From Hirundichthys speculiger (taxonomy: Eukaryota > Chordata > Actinopteri > Beloniformes > Exocoetidae), in NCBI GenBank assembly GCA_018398805.1, contig JAGFBZ010001548.1, forward strand, positions 1,600,501 to 1,664,500: 64,000 bases of DNA. The letters run 5' to 3'. Within the stretch, counting starts at the first letter, position 1. Each line of letters starts with the position of its first letter. Shown here piece by piece: positions 48,001 to 59,079 of this stretch. The notes beneath the pieces were generated by a model. The model made no database searches and had not been told where the DNA came from. It saw nothing but the letters and a program-made list of their open reading frames with translations. The position numbers and the translations under genes are program-made.

Positions 48001-51000
48001 CCATCACCACACTCCACAACCTGCTGCTGCACCAGGAAGGAGCCAAGATGGCCGTGCGTCTGGCGGATGGACTGCAGAGGATGGTTCCACTGCTTAAAAA
48101 GACCAATCCCAAGTTCCTGGCTATTACCACAGACTGTCTGCAGTTGCTATCGTATGGCAACCAAGAGAGCAAGGTGTGTATATGTGCGTGCGTTCATGTG
48201 TTACATTTTGCGCATGTAAGACTGGTAAACAACGTAGCAGTCAAATATTGTAGTGCTGCATGTGTGTGCATGTGTTTTGGATTGGGTGCGACATGTGAAC
48301 AGTGATTTACATGCCGGTGAAGTGAAAGTATGGGTGTGGTTATTTTCTGAAAAGCAGTCAAATTACCACCTTTTAATCACCCCTTACCTGCCCAGGCAGA
48401 TTATAGTATTGTAAAATCAAACAATGTTTTTTACCCTCAAGCGGGGCCTGATGGCTTAAATGTGAACTTTTGAAAAGCTGTACACATTAACACAGGATCT
48501 CTGTTTAACAGCTGATCATCCTTGCCAACGGGGGTCCTGAGGGTCTTGTTCACATCATGAGAAACTACACTTACGAGAAGCTGCTGTGGACCACAAGCCG
48601 TGTACTCAAAGTCCTATCTGTGTGCCCCAGCAACAAACCAGCCATTGTTGAGGCGGGTAAGTAACATATGTTTTCTGTGGCAGCGCACACCTGTTTGTAC
48701 TGGCTCGTCATACAGGTGTGTAAGCATTTTTTCCCCTTTTTATTATGTGAACTGTTGTTCCTTGTCAACTGCTTTAATATAACATGCCATGATTTATGAG
48801 ATGTTGCTGAGAGCTGAATGCTTTTATTTCTCTGTGCTTGCAGGTGGGATGCAGGCTCTTGGTAAACACCTGACGGGCTCCACCCAGCGTCTGATGCAGA
48901 ATTGCCTGTGGACACTCAGAAACCTGTCTGATGCTGCCACCAAGCAGGTCCAACTTTACTTTGTTTTGTTCAATATTTCGGTCTTTATTCCCCATATTTA
49001 CACACTTGATAAATTCATGTGAAATCAATCTCTTTTCTTCAATCTCTCTCTTTTCTTTTTCTCCAGGAGGGAGTGGACAACTTGCTGCAGGTGCTGGTGG
49101 GTCTGCTCAGCTCAGATGACATCAACATGCTGACCTGTGCCACCGGCATCTTGTCTAACCTCACGTGCAACAACGCCCATAATAAATCTCTCGTCACCGA
49201 AAGCAATGGTGTCGAGTCACTAATCAATGCCATATTGCGCGCCGGTGAAAAAGAGGATGTGACTGAGCCTGCTGTCTGCGCTCTCCGACATCTGACCTCA
49301 CGCCACCAGCTTGCTGACATGGCGCAGAATGCAGTGAGAACAGCCTATGGCATCCCTGCCATCGTCAAGCTGCTCAACCAGCCCTACCATTGGCCAGTCA
49401 TCAAGGTAGATCTGTGGGATAAATTGGGAAAAAATTGTGCTTCTCAAATGTGATAGTTTAAAATGGTGGGAAAATTTATTTTCGACAAGAAAGTGGAAGA
49501 TTGTAAGCTGGCAGTTTGTTTAAGGGAACAAAGAACTGGGAAAAAGCATGCTAATGAGCGTTAAGATAAAAACTTTGGACTGAACAGCTGGTCCAGAGTG
49601 ACAGTCAGCTTGGAGGAGCATGACAGAAACAACAGTATGTTCTATGAAGTAAAAGCATGGAGGTGTTTATCATTTTTGTTTTACTTGCTGAGAGGTTCCA
49701 AAGAACTTGTGTCATAATTGTATCTTTGTTTCTTTTCCCGGCGTGAAGGCTGCAGTTGGGCTGATCCGTAACTTGGCTCTGTGCTGGGAGAACCAGGTTC
49801 CTTTGAAGAGATGCTGGAGTCATCCCTCGTCTGGCCAACCTGCTCGTCAAATCCCACCAGGACGCCCAGAAACATGGCTCATCCAACCAGCATGCGTACC
49901 AGGTTTGTAAGCTGGTATCAGAGGAAATAACTGTTTTCACCTGTTAGAGCAGGAACATTTTTCAGCAGAATAATGTTTAATTGTTTTATCTCAGGATGGA
50001 GTAAGGATGGAGGAGATTGTGGAGGGTGTCACAGGAGCTTGCCATATCCTGGCGAGAGATCCTGTCAACAGAGCAGAGATCACCAACCTAGAGACCATTC
50101 CTCTCTTTGTCCAGGTAACAAACAGAAGAGACGAGAGCCATCACACAACCTGGTCTTGATAATTAACTTTTATTTTGTTGTTTTATGTCCTTATTTTCAT
50201 TCTCTCTTGTGCAGCTGCTGTACTCACCAGTGGACAACATGAAGCGCGCAGCAGCAGGTGTACTGTGCGAGCTGGCTCTGGACAAACCAGCGGCTGAGAA
50301 AATCGATGCAGAGGGAGCATCAGCTCCGCTGATGGAGCTGCTGCATTCCAATAACGAGGGCATTGGTAGGGCACCTGCTGTTGGCTTTAAAGGTTTTCTC
50401 CCAGTAGGGGAGATTTTACTTGCCACTGCCTCTTAACACTGATTTTTGCTCAGGGGTCATGGTCTGGTTCTCTGAAAAGCATCTAGAGACAATCTGCATT
50501 GTAATAGACACTATAAAAATAAAGTTTAACTGAATTATTCCTTACAGTTAGCTTACTGTAATGTAGCAATAAAGCCACAGATGGAAAGCAACTAAATCTG
50601 TTTTCTCAGGCACTGTGCTGACGGGAAGAGCAGTTTCTAGCTGTTTCCATTAAACATAATCATGTCCATCTTCTCGGAGATGGTATTCATGAAGCCCTCA
50701 TAAATCCTCCCTAAACCCCAAAAACCAAAAGGCCAGGATACAATTACAACACTGAATATAAAGTAATAAAGTTGTAGAATTTGAGAGCCAAATATTTTTG
50801 GCTAGCAAAACAGAGACCACTCAAGCTGGGACCTGCAGGTAGCTTCAGTGAAGACCTGCGTGAGCATCAAAGGGAAGATAGAAACTGTCAGCTGACATCT
50901 GTGGCAGTCATCATGTGGCAGGATTGTACATAAAAGATTAAATGCAACAATTGTTTGACATCTAGCACGTATCCATGTAACCGTTTACTTTTGAACCCCT

Positions 51001-52680
51001 AAACTCGGGGTTGTGTGTGTTTATCACAATCACCTACACAGTCTTTTTCAACTAATGTTGACCTATTTAAATACCAGCTCACGTTGGGTATTAATATACT
51101 TAAAAAAAAAAAAAAAAAAAAAAAAACTCTTCAAATGGCTACAGGCCTGGACATGTAACTACAGATTTTTTTTGGCATTTTGTAGTTCATTCTAGCATTG
51201 ACAGCTACACACCCACCCATTGCACATACTTAGCAATATATTATTAACCCATTAAGACCTGAGGTGCACTGTAAAAATGGGTACAATCATTACTCGTAAA
51301 TTACTTCCGGGCCTTTCTAGATTAAAAGAGTTGATGCACGTTTGTCTCTTGTTTCCATCCAGCAACATACGCTGCAGCTGTGCTTTTCCGCATCTCTGAG
51401 GACAAGACGTCAGACTACAAGAAGCGTGTTTCTGTGGAACTCACACACTCTCTGTTCAAACACGACCCTGCTGCCTGGGAGAGGGTGAGTATGTGGCGCC
51501 CTCTGCTGCCAGAATATGATAACTGAACAGTAATGTTTTTTTCCTCTCTCTAGGGTAGCTTTTCTGTTTTTTCTGTGTATTTGGGTACTCAATAGAACAT
51601 ATCCCAACACTATTATAGAATACCCTTTTTCAAAGTGCAGTATGTAGTGTTAAGAAACGTACTTTTCTATGAGTTTTTTTTTCTTGAGTAATACTAAGAG
51701 GACTTTAGATAACCTTACGAACAATGTAAAAATATTGATTGTATTTGGCCTTTGCCATCTTGTCACCTTGTAAACAGGCTCATAACACTATCCCCAAGGA
51801 AGGACTCTATCCAGATGGTGAGTAACTATGGCTAAAATGTGCGCACATAGTGCATTCCTCAGCAGCAGATCACACCACCACAGGGAGCAACCCCAGCAGT
51901 AAACTGCTGATGGAGCCCCACTTAGCTGCCTAGTGACTATATACATTTGCTGTCATCATTTGTATTTTGTTATGATCTCATCCTTATGTTGATTTAAAAA
52001 GAAAACCTAAGCATTAGTTTCCTGGCTTTCATTGGCTTTTGGTATTACTTCTTACTCTTTTGTATCTGACCTTTTAATAACAAACTTGAGCTCTCCTGTC
52101 AGTCATCTCATACACTTTGTTCTAGTTTCTTAGATTTTGTCTTTTGCTTTACCTATATGTTCTGAATGCACATAATCCTTTAAGCTGTTATCCATTTGTA
52201 TTTTGTCAATCTCTAAAAAAAGATTTTCCTCCATTGAGCTCCATCCTGGTGTTTGCTTATCTGTGTTAACATTTTTTACTTAATCCCCATCCTTTCCCTC
52301 GCATGCCTTTTTTCCTTTTATGGTCTAAGTATGTTCTGTCTCCTGCTCTGAACTAAGTGACTCTGGCAAAGGAAAAGGGAAAATGTCTTGAAATGAGAAT
52401 CTGCTGGAAATATAGTGAGACTTTAAATATTTTTGTAATTCCACTTATTATATTACCAATACTGGGATAGCAGCAGTTAAAAAGTGACTGTAATCTGTTG
52501 GTTCCTTGTGTAACTAATGAGAAACAAATATTGTAACTGTTTGCAGAGATTGATGCTGGCTTCCAAGGCTATGGAGGATATGCAGCTGATATTCCCATAG
52601 ATGACATGGAGGGAAATATGATGCATGCAGATTTTCCACCCGCAGTGTCCTATGACAGAGGGTACCCTGACCAATATTAA
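42024..52680 (+). CDS. jup: junction plakoglobin (gamma-catenin), 14 coding exons
   Basis: Coding exons: 42024-42036, 44781-44948, 45049-45302, 45587-45825, 47972-48173, 48512-48656, 48844-48947, 49067-49405, 49749-49902, 49995-50114, 50215-50365, 51363-51484, 51778-51817, 52547-52680. All have GT-AG borders. The protein is about 727 residues (human plakoglobin is 745). It links cadherin tails to alpha-catenin in adherens junctions and to desmoplakin in desmosomes, and can act in Wnt signalling. The start reads MAMQMGEMDS. An N-terminal GSK3/beta-TrCP type motif, DSGIQSG, is present. Twelve armadillo repeats follow (for example [44 protein letters not shown]), then a short acidic tail ending YPDQY. 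Plakoglobin is preferred over beta-catenin because the tail lacks the FDTDL end and has the short plakoglobin type. Exon 9 of this list (49749-49902) carries a one-base excess that breaks the frame. Confidence 0.95.
42640..43370 (-). mobile_element. Tc1/mariner transposase relic in jup intron 2
   Basis: Read on the minus strand: a helix-turn-helix part ([20 protein letters not shown], 43149-43367) is followed, with breaks, by the C-terminal string [13 protein letters not shown] and [11 protein letters not shown] near 42750. This order is that of Tc1-family transposases. It is inactive. Confidence 0.75.
43735..44357. mobile_element. hAT-like element carrying a MADF domain fragment, in jup intron 2
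   Basis: Ends are TAGGGATGCACATTTT and, inverted, TAGGGATGCACATTGT. The octamer GTTTGTAT stands on both sides (43727-43734 and 44358-44365). The minus strand codes an 81-residue open frame (44005-44250) with the pattern of a MADF DNA-binding domain: [18 protein letters not shown] then [19 protein letters not shown] and KSARDKF. No transposase core is present. It is a probable derivative that captured or kept a MADF exon. Confidence 0.85.
45933..47722. mobile_element. Kolobok-like DNA transposon relic (1790 bp) with TTAA target duplication, in jup intron 4
   Basis: Inverted ends AGGGCTNCTGACACCAAA (at least 23 bases, one mismatch) are flanked by TTAA on both sides (45929-45932 and 47723-47726). 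The plus strand at about 46230-46400 codes a broken THAP zinc-finger domain: MPARCVAG, then one frame over [15 protein letters not shown] and [12 protein letters not shown], with two stops. The minus strand has an open frame from an ATG at 47509. Kolobok is the superfamily that combines TTAA duplication with a THAP domain. piggyBac also uses TTAA but has no THAP domain. A 14-base tandem repeat (GTCTCTGCGCCGCG, three copies) lies at about 46934-46975. Confidence 0.8.
47229..47509 (-). pseudogene. P2X7-like domain N-terminal exon relic inside the Kolobok-like element
   Basis: From ATG at 47509 the minus strand reads [18 protein letters not shown], later [15 protein letters not shown], then one stop, an acidic stretch ([18 protein letters not shown]) and GRLQNTEW just before a donor-like TG/GTAAAA. 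The spaced motif PY-FEP ... R-NTEW(C) is that of the cysteine-rich cytoplasmic domain of P2X7-like proteins that are abundant in fish genomes. One in-frame stop disables it. The assignment is by motif recognition and is moderate. Confidence 0.5.
49749..49902 (+). pseudogene. jup: jup exon 10 with one-base frameshift (154 nt)
   Basis: The exon begins [19 protein letters not shown] in the correct frame. Near 49806-49811 the reading then jumps by one. In the other frame it continues exactly as expected ([19 protein letters not shown], then HAYQ) up to the donor. Neighbouring exons are in normal phase, and 153 nt would restore it. As read, the frame ends at a TGA in the exon at 50215-50365 (50295-50297), after about residue 507 of 727. 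One extra A in the AAG AGA context is the simplest reading. An assembly error is as likely as a real mutation. Confidence 0.85.
50375..50540 (+). mobile_element. L2-type LINE 3' tail in jup intron 11
   Basis: The segment contains CTGAAAAGCATCTAGAGACA and the terminal ACTATAAAAATAAAGTTTAA. This is the same family of tail, in opposite orientation, as the left end of the LINE at 27240. Confidence 0.65.
51102..51126. repeat. poly(A) run in jup intron 11
   Basis: Twenty-five A in a row, possibly the tail of an old retroposed sequence. No body was recognised upstream. Confidence 0.9.
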
Positions 52681-53950
52681 TGGTCAGTGCATTCTGTTGC
52701 TACACCAGCCATTTAAATTTAAATAATTTATCAGTAAAATTCCAGATTAGCCTTCATGATCCATGCTAGTGTTTAGCCAGACAAGTGTTCAGAAATATAA
52801 CACTAGGTAGGAATTTCTGATGCAGTCTGTGAACTTAGTTTTCACAGGAGCTACTTTTTGAAACAAACTCCTGCAGAAATATTGTCAAATACTTTATGTT
52901 CACTCGGGATTATAAATTCATTTGATTTATTTTCCTTTCCAATCATGCAGAGGATGAAGAAGAGGAAAAAGGATGCAGACGAGCTGAAGTGGAATGCAGG
53001 CAGAAAAAGGGGAGAATATAGTCACGTGTATACATTATTCCCTCTGCTCCCCAACTGATGTAATATATGCAATTATCACAGAGTATGGGACTCATAATCT
53101 TAACAGGGCTCAATTTATGTTTTATAGAATAATTTTGCTGGTTATAATAATGACATCGATGATGCTTGTAGGTTTCTGTTAGAGAACCTTTTAAGAGTGT
53201 GTTCATGTGAGTATGTGTGTTTAAGCTTTTGGGTGGGTGTTCTAAGCCAAAGAGATTTTATTTTCTGATGATAATCATGTAGCTCCTTTTGTGTTTTATA
53301 AGAAAAAGAAACAAAACAAGAATAATAGTTGAAAACACTGCCAGAGGTGATTCAACATGCACGGTGCACCTACTCAATGCTCCACTTAACACCTTTTTAA
53401 CAGACACCACTGTTTTTCTTTCTACTGTAGTTTTGGCACTATGTACTGTTAACTTTCCCCAGCTGTGACCCAGGAGTCAGTTCGGTTAATACTTGTTTCT
53501 TGTGACACAAATTGGGTGGGAGGCAGCAAAGAGCTGGAAGTGTTTGAGAGTGGTCCATGACTGCTCTCCTGTAATCAGCTGATGTGTGTCACTGAGAGGA
53601 GGATGAGCAAGACTGTTGTTTATTTTTATAATTTGTTCTCATCTTTTAGAAGTCATTTACCTGGAGAAGTTCACATTACCTGCCAGAATGTTAAAGGGGG
53701 GTGTCTATAATTTTAAAGTAAATTTTAAAGAGAAGATCAGAAGTGACTATAGCTAAAGAACAACAATGTGGTTAAATCAGACTCAAAACATTTGTGCAAC
53801 ATGGTGTCCGATTCATTAGTCAGCAGATGAGATAGTACAGTCTGGGTAGCCCTTCAGCTGCAGCTAACTACTGACAGGGAAATTTGTCTGTTTCATAAGA
53901 GTTTTTACTGAAATTTTGTTTAATAAAAATAAAGCTATATTAAACGTGTT
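52681..53950 (+). other. jup: jup 3' untranslated region
   Basis: The region runs from the stop codon to an AATAAA at 53922-53927, with a second overlapping AATAAAG a few bases on. It is about 1.26 kb. An acceptor-like TCATGCAG at about 52950 precedes a Lys/Glu-rich short frame, which could be an alternative terminal exon but has no other support. Confidence 0.6.
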
Positions 53951-55177
53951 ATGGTGTTGGTGTTTGTTTAGTTGTAGATAAGATGCATTTACCTTGTGGA
54001 CCTTGCATTCATTACAATTAATATGTAACTTCTAAGAAATTGTTCAATATCATTATCTTTATTTAATTTTTAATTTTTTGTCAGATTCTTCATCATACAC
54101 AAAACAAAGACCTAATGGACTTTGCTTAGGACCTAATGGTAGCCTTAAGCAGATCAGATCATTATAGGGGTGATTTTAAAGCTCTAAGAAAATGGGGTAA
54201 AGCATATGCTCAACATAGAAAGTTGTACTGCTTTGAAACCACCATTTATTCGCACATAAAAGAAGCTCGCTGATCTCGACGTGTTAAAAGCAGAAGTGTT
54301 TCTATAAGTGAAATCTATAGTCAATGGGCTTGCAGCATTTCTATCACTCCCGCTATTAAAGTTGGTCATTTTGGAGTCATAAAACAAGAGCAGATGTTGA
54401 AGTGACTCCCAGTTTACATACTTGGCATCCAAGTATGACACATTATCCAGACTAGTGAAAGTAAAATTCTCTTTAAATTCAAGCCAAACATATTGGGACA
54501 TGTCAATAAAGAAATTCATGCTTTTGCGTAGCATCTGTGTGGTTTTATTTAGTGTCCTCATCTCCATTTAGAAAAAATAAACATATTCACTGGAAATTTC
54601 AGTTGCCAGTCAAAATAAATACATGCAAACAGAATATACAGTATTATAAATAAATGTGTTGGTGACCTTCATAAGATCATCCTGGATGGTTACAGTAGGA
54701 TTATTGCTTCATTTTAACTGAGTTCACCATCGTAGGATAAGTGTGAGTTTAGAACGTGTGCAATGCTTTACAATACCTTCAGCATTTTTCTATTTTATCC
54801 ATGCTGGTATGCATTCAGTATCAACTGCATTATTTACACGAAGAAATGCATGTAGCTATAGAGCCATTCTGCACGAGTAAAGATCCTGAAACTCCCGCTA
54901 CCTCTTCCTTATTGCTGTCTTCTTAAATCCTCATTTTCAAATACTAGGATAAGCCTTTAACGCCTTCAACACTAACTGAAAAAAAAAAATTCACATTTCA
55001 TACCGGTAGGATTTCCTGAGTCTGCCGACTCAAACAGTTTAGAAAAGTTGGGTTTGAAGTGGTAAACTTCAGGTGGTCATCATGGGAAATCTGCACCAGA
55101 CAGAAACACCACACTTTGTGATTCTGCAGCAGCGCTTCAGGCTGGTGGGAAATCTCTGATCTTCAGTTTGCCTGTGT
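53951..55177. other. intergenic stretch and kcnip2 3' untranslated region
   Basis: The space between the convergent genes. The part next to 55178 is 3' untranslated sequence of the minus-strand gene, but I did not fix its end. A 127-codon minus-strand frame at 54184-54567 (beginning MEMRTLNKTTQMLRKSMNFF) has no domain that I recognise and no good splice context. Confidence 0.4.
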
Positions 55178-55406
55178 TCAGATCACGTTATCAAACATGT
55201 GCATGGACTGCATGATGTTCTCATCCTGGATGAAGGAGCAAAGTGAAAGAATATTACTTATTTTAGTTGCTGTGGATGGAAATTAGCAGTGCAACTGAAA
55301 AGTAACATGAGTAAATTTGAAATTACCTTCTGGCATGTGTCCAAAAATTCCTCAATGGTGACCACTCCATCATTGTTTTTGTCCATTTTCTGGGAAAGAA
55401 AAAAAA

Positions 55407-55446
<40 letters not shown>

Positions 55447-58400
55447 CAGGGTAATGTAAAGGTTTCACATAGCATGTCCTTTAAAAATTGGTGTGGTAAA
55501 TTCCTTCAAATTAAGTTGTACTAAGTTATACTGTTGACATCAATTTTGTCAACACAACCGCTTGTAAAATTGTCAAGCAAGTAAGTATTGTAATGTTTCC
55601 CACGTAAAAACTGCAAAGCTTCAATTATTGGATTCACTCATTTATAGGTGTGTTTGTGTTATGAACGAGGGTGTGGCCTTAATATGAGTTATTAATTACT
55701 TAAGTGTGTGTGAAGAAAAGTGTTGTTTTTTTTTTTACATTTAATGTTCATGTTATTGTTGACATTTAATTGACTTTTGCAGTAAAAGCTTTGCAGAGAT
55801 ATTCAGCACTTTATTCAACAAAATAATAAATGAAATAATTTTCAGTGTCTTAACTGACCAGCTCTATTATATTTAGAAAATGTGATCAACAGAGTTTTAC
55901 AGATACAGAGTTTTCCTGCAAAATTTACAACAATTAATATATTCTGTTCCCAAATAATTTACAAGTTGTAGTTATGAGGAAGTTTGATGTTGAACAGTGG
56001 TAAACCTGCCTCTATGTAAATATAATCAAGTTGGTCAGTAAGACAGAAGCACCAAAAAGAATTTCCTTCTTCTTTGAATCCTTATTTAAAAGATAAAAAC
56101 AATCAAATTACTGAAATCCCACATGAAAACTGCAGAAGCACATAGTAGGTGTGTGGAGAAGTGTTTAGTGTTTTGTTTAGTGTTGTTAAGTGTTTAGAGA
56201 AATTATCAAACTAAAGGAGACTGAAACATGTCCAGTACTTTCATTGTGTAAGCTCGACTCAGGGAAATGCACAGTCTTCCAATGTACATGTGCAAAATGT
56301 ACTATGTTCTTAATGTTAGACTTACAATGAGATAGAACAGAACAGCTCTGAGGCTGCGTTTGGGAAAGTTCATCATGAACTGATCAGAAAAAGAATAAGA
56401 CTCAATGGATTTGACCTTATTGGCAGTTATTGTAACAAAGGATGGCTGACCTGGTCATTGACTGATTTTGATGCTGTCCACTTCTGAGAGATGTAAAACT
56501 CACTTTATCTTTGTTGCATTTTGGTGTTGCAGTAACATTTTGGATTAATTGAGAGTGTTTTTTTTTTTGTTTTTTTTTCTGCAATAAAATTCATCCTGAT
56601 AAATGGGATTTTTCTGTGAAGTGTGCACACAGTTCCACAGGGCTCCAGCAAACATGGACAATGTTTCCATTGTTAGACATAATAGAGTACATGGACTGTA
56701 TCTGAGAATGATGTGAGGCAAATCTGATGAAGTCTGAAGAGACATAAAACATGTCTGAAAACAACTATTCAAAAAACTACTTTGATCTTTTGTGTTATAC
56801 CTGGAAGAAGCTGTCAACATGCTCATTTGGTGCACTATCCTTCATGCTGGGGTAGGTATATTTCCCCATCATATCATAGATGGAGAACATTATGTCTGTC
56901 ATCTCCTGGGAAAAAAAGTAAGGAAGACATGAAATAAAACAAAACAAAAAAACAACATGAGATACCAACAAAACACAAGTCATTGAATAGACTCTGAAGA
57001 GTTCCAGTACCTCTCTGGTAATGCAGCCGTCCTTGTTGAGGTCGTACAGATTAAAGGCCCAGTTGAGTTTGTCAGTGATGGAGCCTCGCAGGATGACGGA
57101 CAGACTTACAACAAAGTCCTACGACAGGGAGAAGAAAACTGACACATGACTGAAATGCAGAAAGTAAAATTAACAATCAATTGAAAAGCATCATAATACA
57201 GCAGTTGGGGAGGAGGTAGTGAAAGACAAAACCAAAATCTACAGTTTTTAGAGTACTCAATAATCTCAAGTCTGAATACTCATATGGTCCTCTCACCTAA
57301 AGTATCAGAGTAAAATAATTTCAAACATCAGGAGATCGTAAGCCTCAGAGAGCTTTGCACTGTTAATGTCATGCATTGTGATGAAAGATCGAACAGAGGG
57401 ACTGGAAAACAAATGGTGAAGAAAAAGTAAGAATATTTTCCGACATAGCAAACAGTGAACAGTGTCTCACTTCAAAACTGACAGATCCATTGTTGTGGGT
57501 GTCGAAGGCTTCAAACAGGAAATGTGCATACATACTTGAATCTGGAAAAGAAATGCAGGTACATACCAGCAAGTCAAATTTCTCATTCTAACTCCAAAAA
57601 AAAGTTAAACATAAATGTCCTTGTGGCATGTATACGATCTATTTGGAAGCAAGACTTTAGCTCTACGTTTGCTGATGAGATATGGGACTATCCTCAGTAG
57701 GACACGTGACTCCTCTGTCAGTCCAACATGCCCTTCTACGATTTAAAGGTGTCCATCAAATCCAGTACCAAAACCAAACTGTCCCAACCTGAACTCAGAA
57801 TTAGATCTTACATGTGACAGGTGAAAAAGTTCACCTTGTGCTGTTTGTATTTTCCACATTATACAAAGATCTCTATTTTCTTGAATAATTTGTCTTGTCT
57901 ACAACAAACCCTTCTTTTTATGTCTGTGCGTGTGTTGTCAGCTGTATTAGTACATGTGTGTGTTAGGGGATGGGCAGGGGGCTGGGAAGGTCTCTCTATT
58001 TTCAGTCACTGTTGAATGTGCCTCTAAAATATAAGAAAAACAATTGTCTTGTTTAAACAGCTAAAAGTGGCATTTGTCTTTGAAAATGTACAGGTATGGT
58101 ACGAAAAACTACTTAGATTTCTCATGCAGGATCATTTTTCACCGGTTATTTAAGGATGATAAAGAAGGGCTTGAAAGTCATTTTAAATATTATGTCAGGG
58201 AGCGCATGTCACACTCTCACAAAAAGCTCCAGATTTGCAAACATCAAAGAGTCTTTTCTTACTCATAGTTCTTTTTGGGTACCAGTGTAATATCTTGAAC
58301 TCTTCAATAACAATAACGGTAGAATTTGGCCATAAATAGATCTAAGACATCCAGTAAAACTAACTGACTGACCTCCCTGAGGGAAGAACTGAGAGTAGAT

Positions 58401-58897
58401 GCTTTTCGTTTCCTCATTCACAACACAACTTGGACACTCCTGTAGAAATCAGGACAAAGTAAAATTAGTGAAATTCTCCCAAATCCTTTCCTCGGCACAT
58501 GAACAAAAAGATGAGTATATATCTATGTATCAAGAGGTTGCACATGCACAATCACAGAACCGGTCATTTTCAGGATTCTCTAACTGACATTTTTGAATCC
58601 TCGGTAGAGGACCTGCAGCTCCTTCTTGCTGAATTTGGTTCGCTGAACAAGGCGATCGAGTCCTTCAGGTCTGTAACACACTGTCGACAGTTCACCCTCA
58701 TCGCTAATGCTTCCTGTGTGGACGTGAGAAAAAAAATGACTCCCTGAGAGAATGAAAAGTATAATCTGTTGTGATAAAGCGTGTGTTCGGACACTTGCCT
58801 TGATTGATAGATGGACTGGAGTCAGAGCGATAGCAGGGCAACAGTTTGAGAAATCGCTGCTTTATGGTCTTTTTATTGGGTTTGGATGGAGGATTAC
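55178..58897 (-). CDS. kcnip2: Kv channel-interacting protein 2 (KChIP2), eight exons, first exon missing
   Basis: Exons in transcript order: 58799-58897, 58589-58713, 58373-58439, 57471-57541, 57011-57118, 56801-56905, 55327-55389, 55178-55225 (stop at 55178-55180). This gives about 228 residues. KChIPs are calcium sensors that bind the N-terminus of Kv4 channels and control their surface number and gating. A membrane-anchor segment ([11 protein letters not shown]) precedes [15 protein letters not shown] and [14 protein letters not shown]-hand 1 is degenerate as in the family ([10 protein letters not shown]). EF2 [14 protein letters not shown]3 [12 protein letters not shown] and EF4 [12 protein letters not shown] look calcium-competent. 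The end is [40 protein letters not shown] and MMGKYTYP favour KChIP2 over KChIP1, 3 and 4. The isoform-specific first exon, supplying the G before GNPP, was not found to 64000. Confidence 0.9.
55408..55441. repeat. (AT)n microsatellite in a kcnip2 intron
   Basis: About 34 bases of alternating A and T, shortly upstream (minus-strand sense) of the exon at 55327-55389. Confidence 0.9.
58373..58439 (-). CDS. kcnip2: kcnip2 EF-hand 1 exon, one codon short
   Basis: The exon is 67 nt where the family has 70. It reads [19 protein letters not shown]; the conserved Phe expected between Thr and Lys (NEETF-K-IY) is absent. Frame and splice phase are kept. The deletion lies in the degenerate EF-hand 1, which in KChIPs does not bind calcium but packs against the rest of the fold. 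Confidence 0.85.
58799..58897 (-). CDS. kcnip2: kcnip2 exon 2, with GC donor and single Cys in the anchor
   Basis: The exon reads [19 protein letters not shown], then [14 protein letters not shown]. Its phase fits the next exon only if splicing uses CAAG/GCAAGT, a consensus GC donor, at 58793-58798. The nearest GT (two codons on) would shift the frame. The usual KChIP2 anchor has two adjacent cysteines that are palmitoylated; here the second is tyrosine. Confidence 0.75.
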
Positions 58898-59079
58898 CTG
58901 CAAACAAGCAATCAGAGCAGAGATTAGAGGCAAATAGAGTAGCTCACAGAGCCACACCATGACAAATGGATGAAACATTGGCCACTCACAGCATGACAGG
59001 TGACACAGTGTGAGCAAGTTTGATTTCATTCAGTCTTACAGTCTTATTTAGTTTTGAATGCATGTATACAGCGTGTCAT

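Noticed and set aside
42024..52680. Identity as beta-catenin (ctnnb1) rather than plakoglobin
   Set aside because: The short C-terminal tail lacks the beta-catenin ending, and the flanking hap1-like gene matches the JUP neighbourhood.
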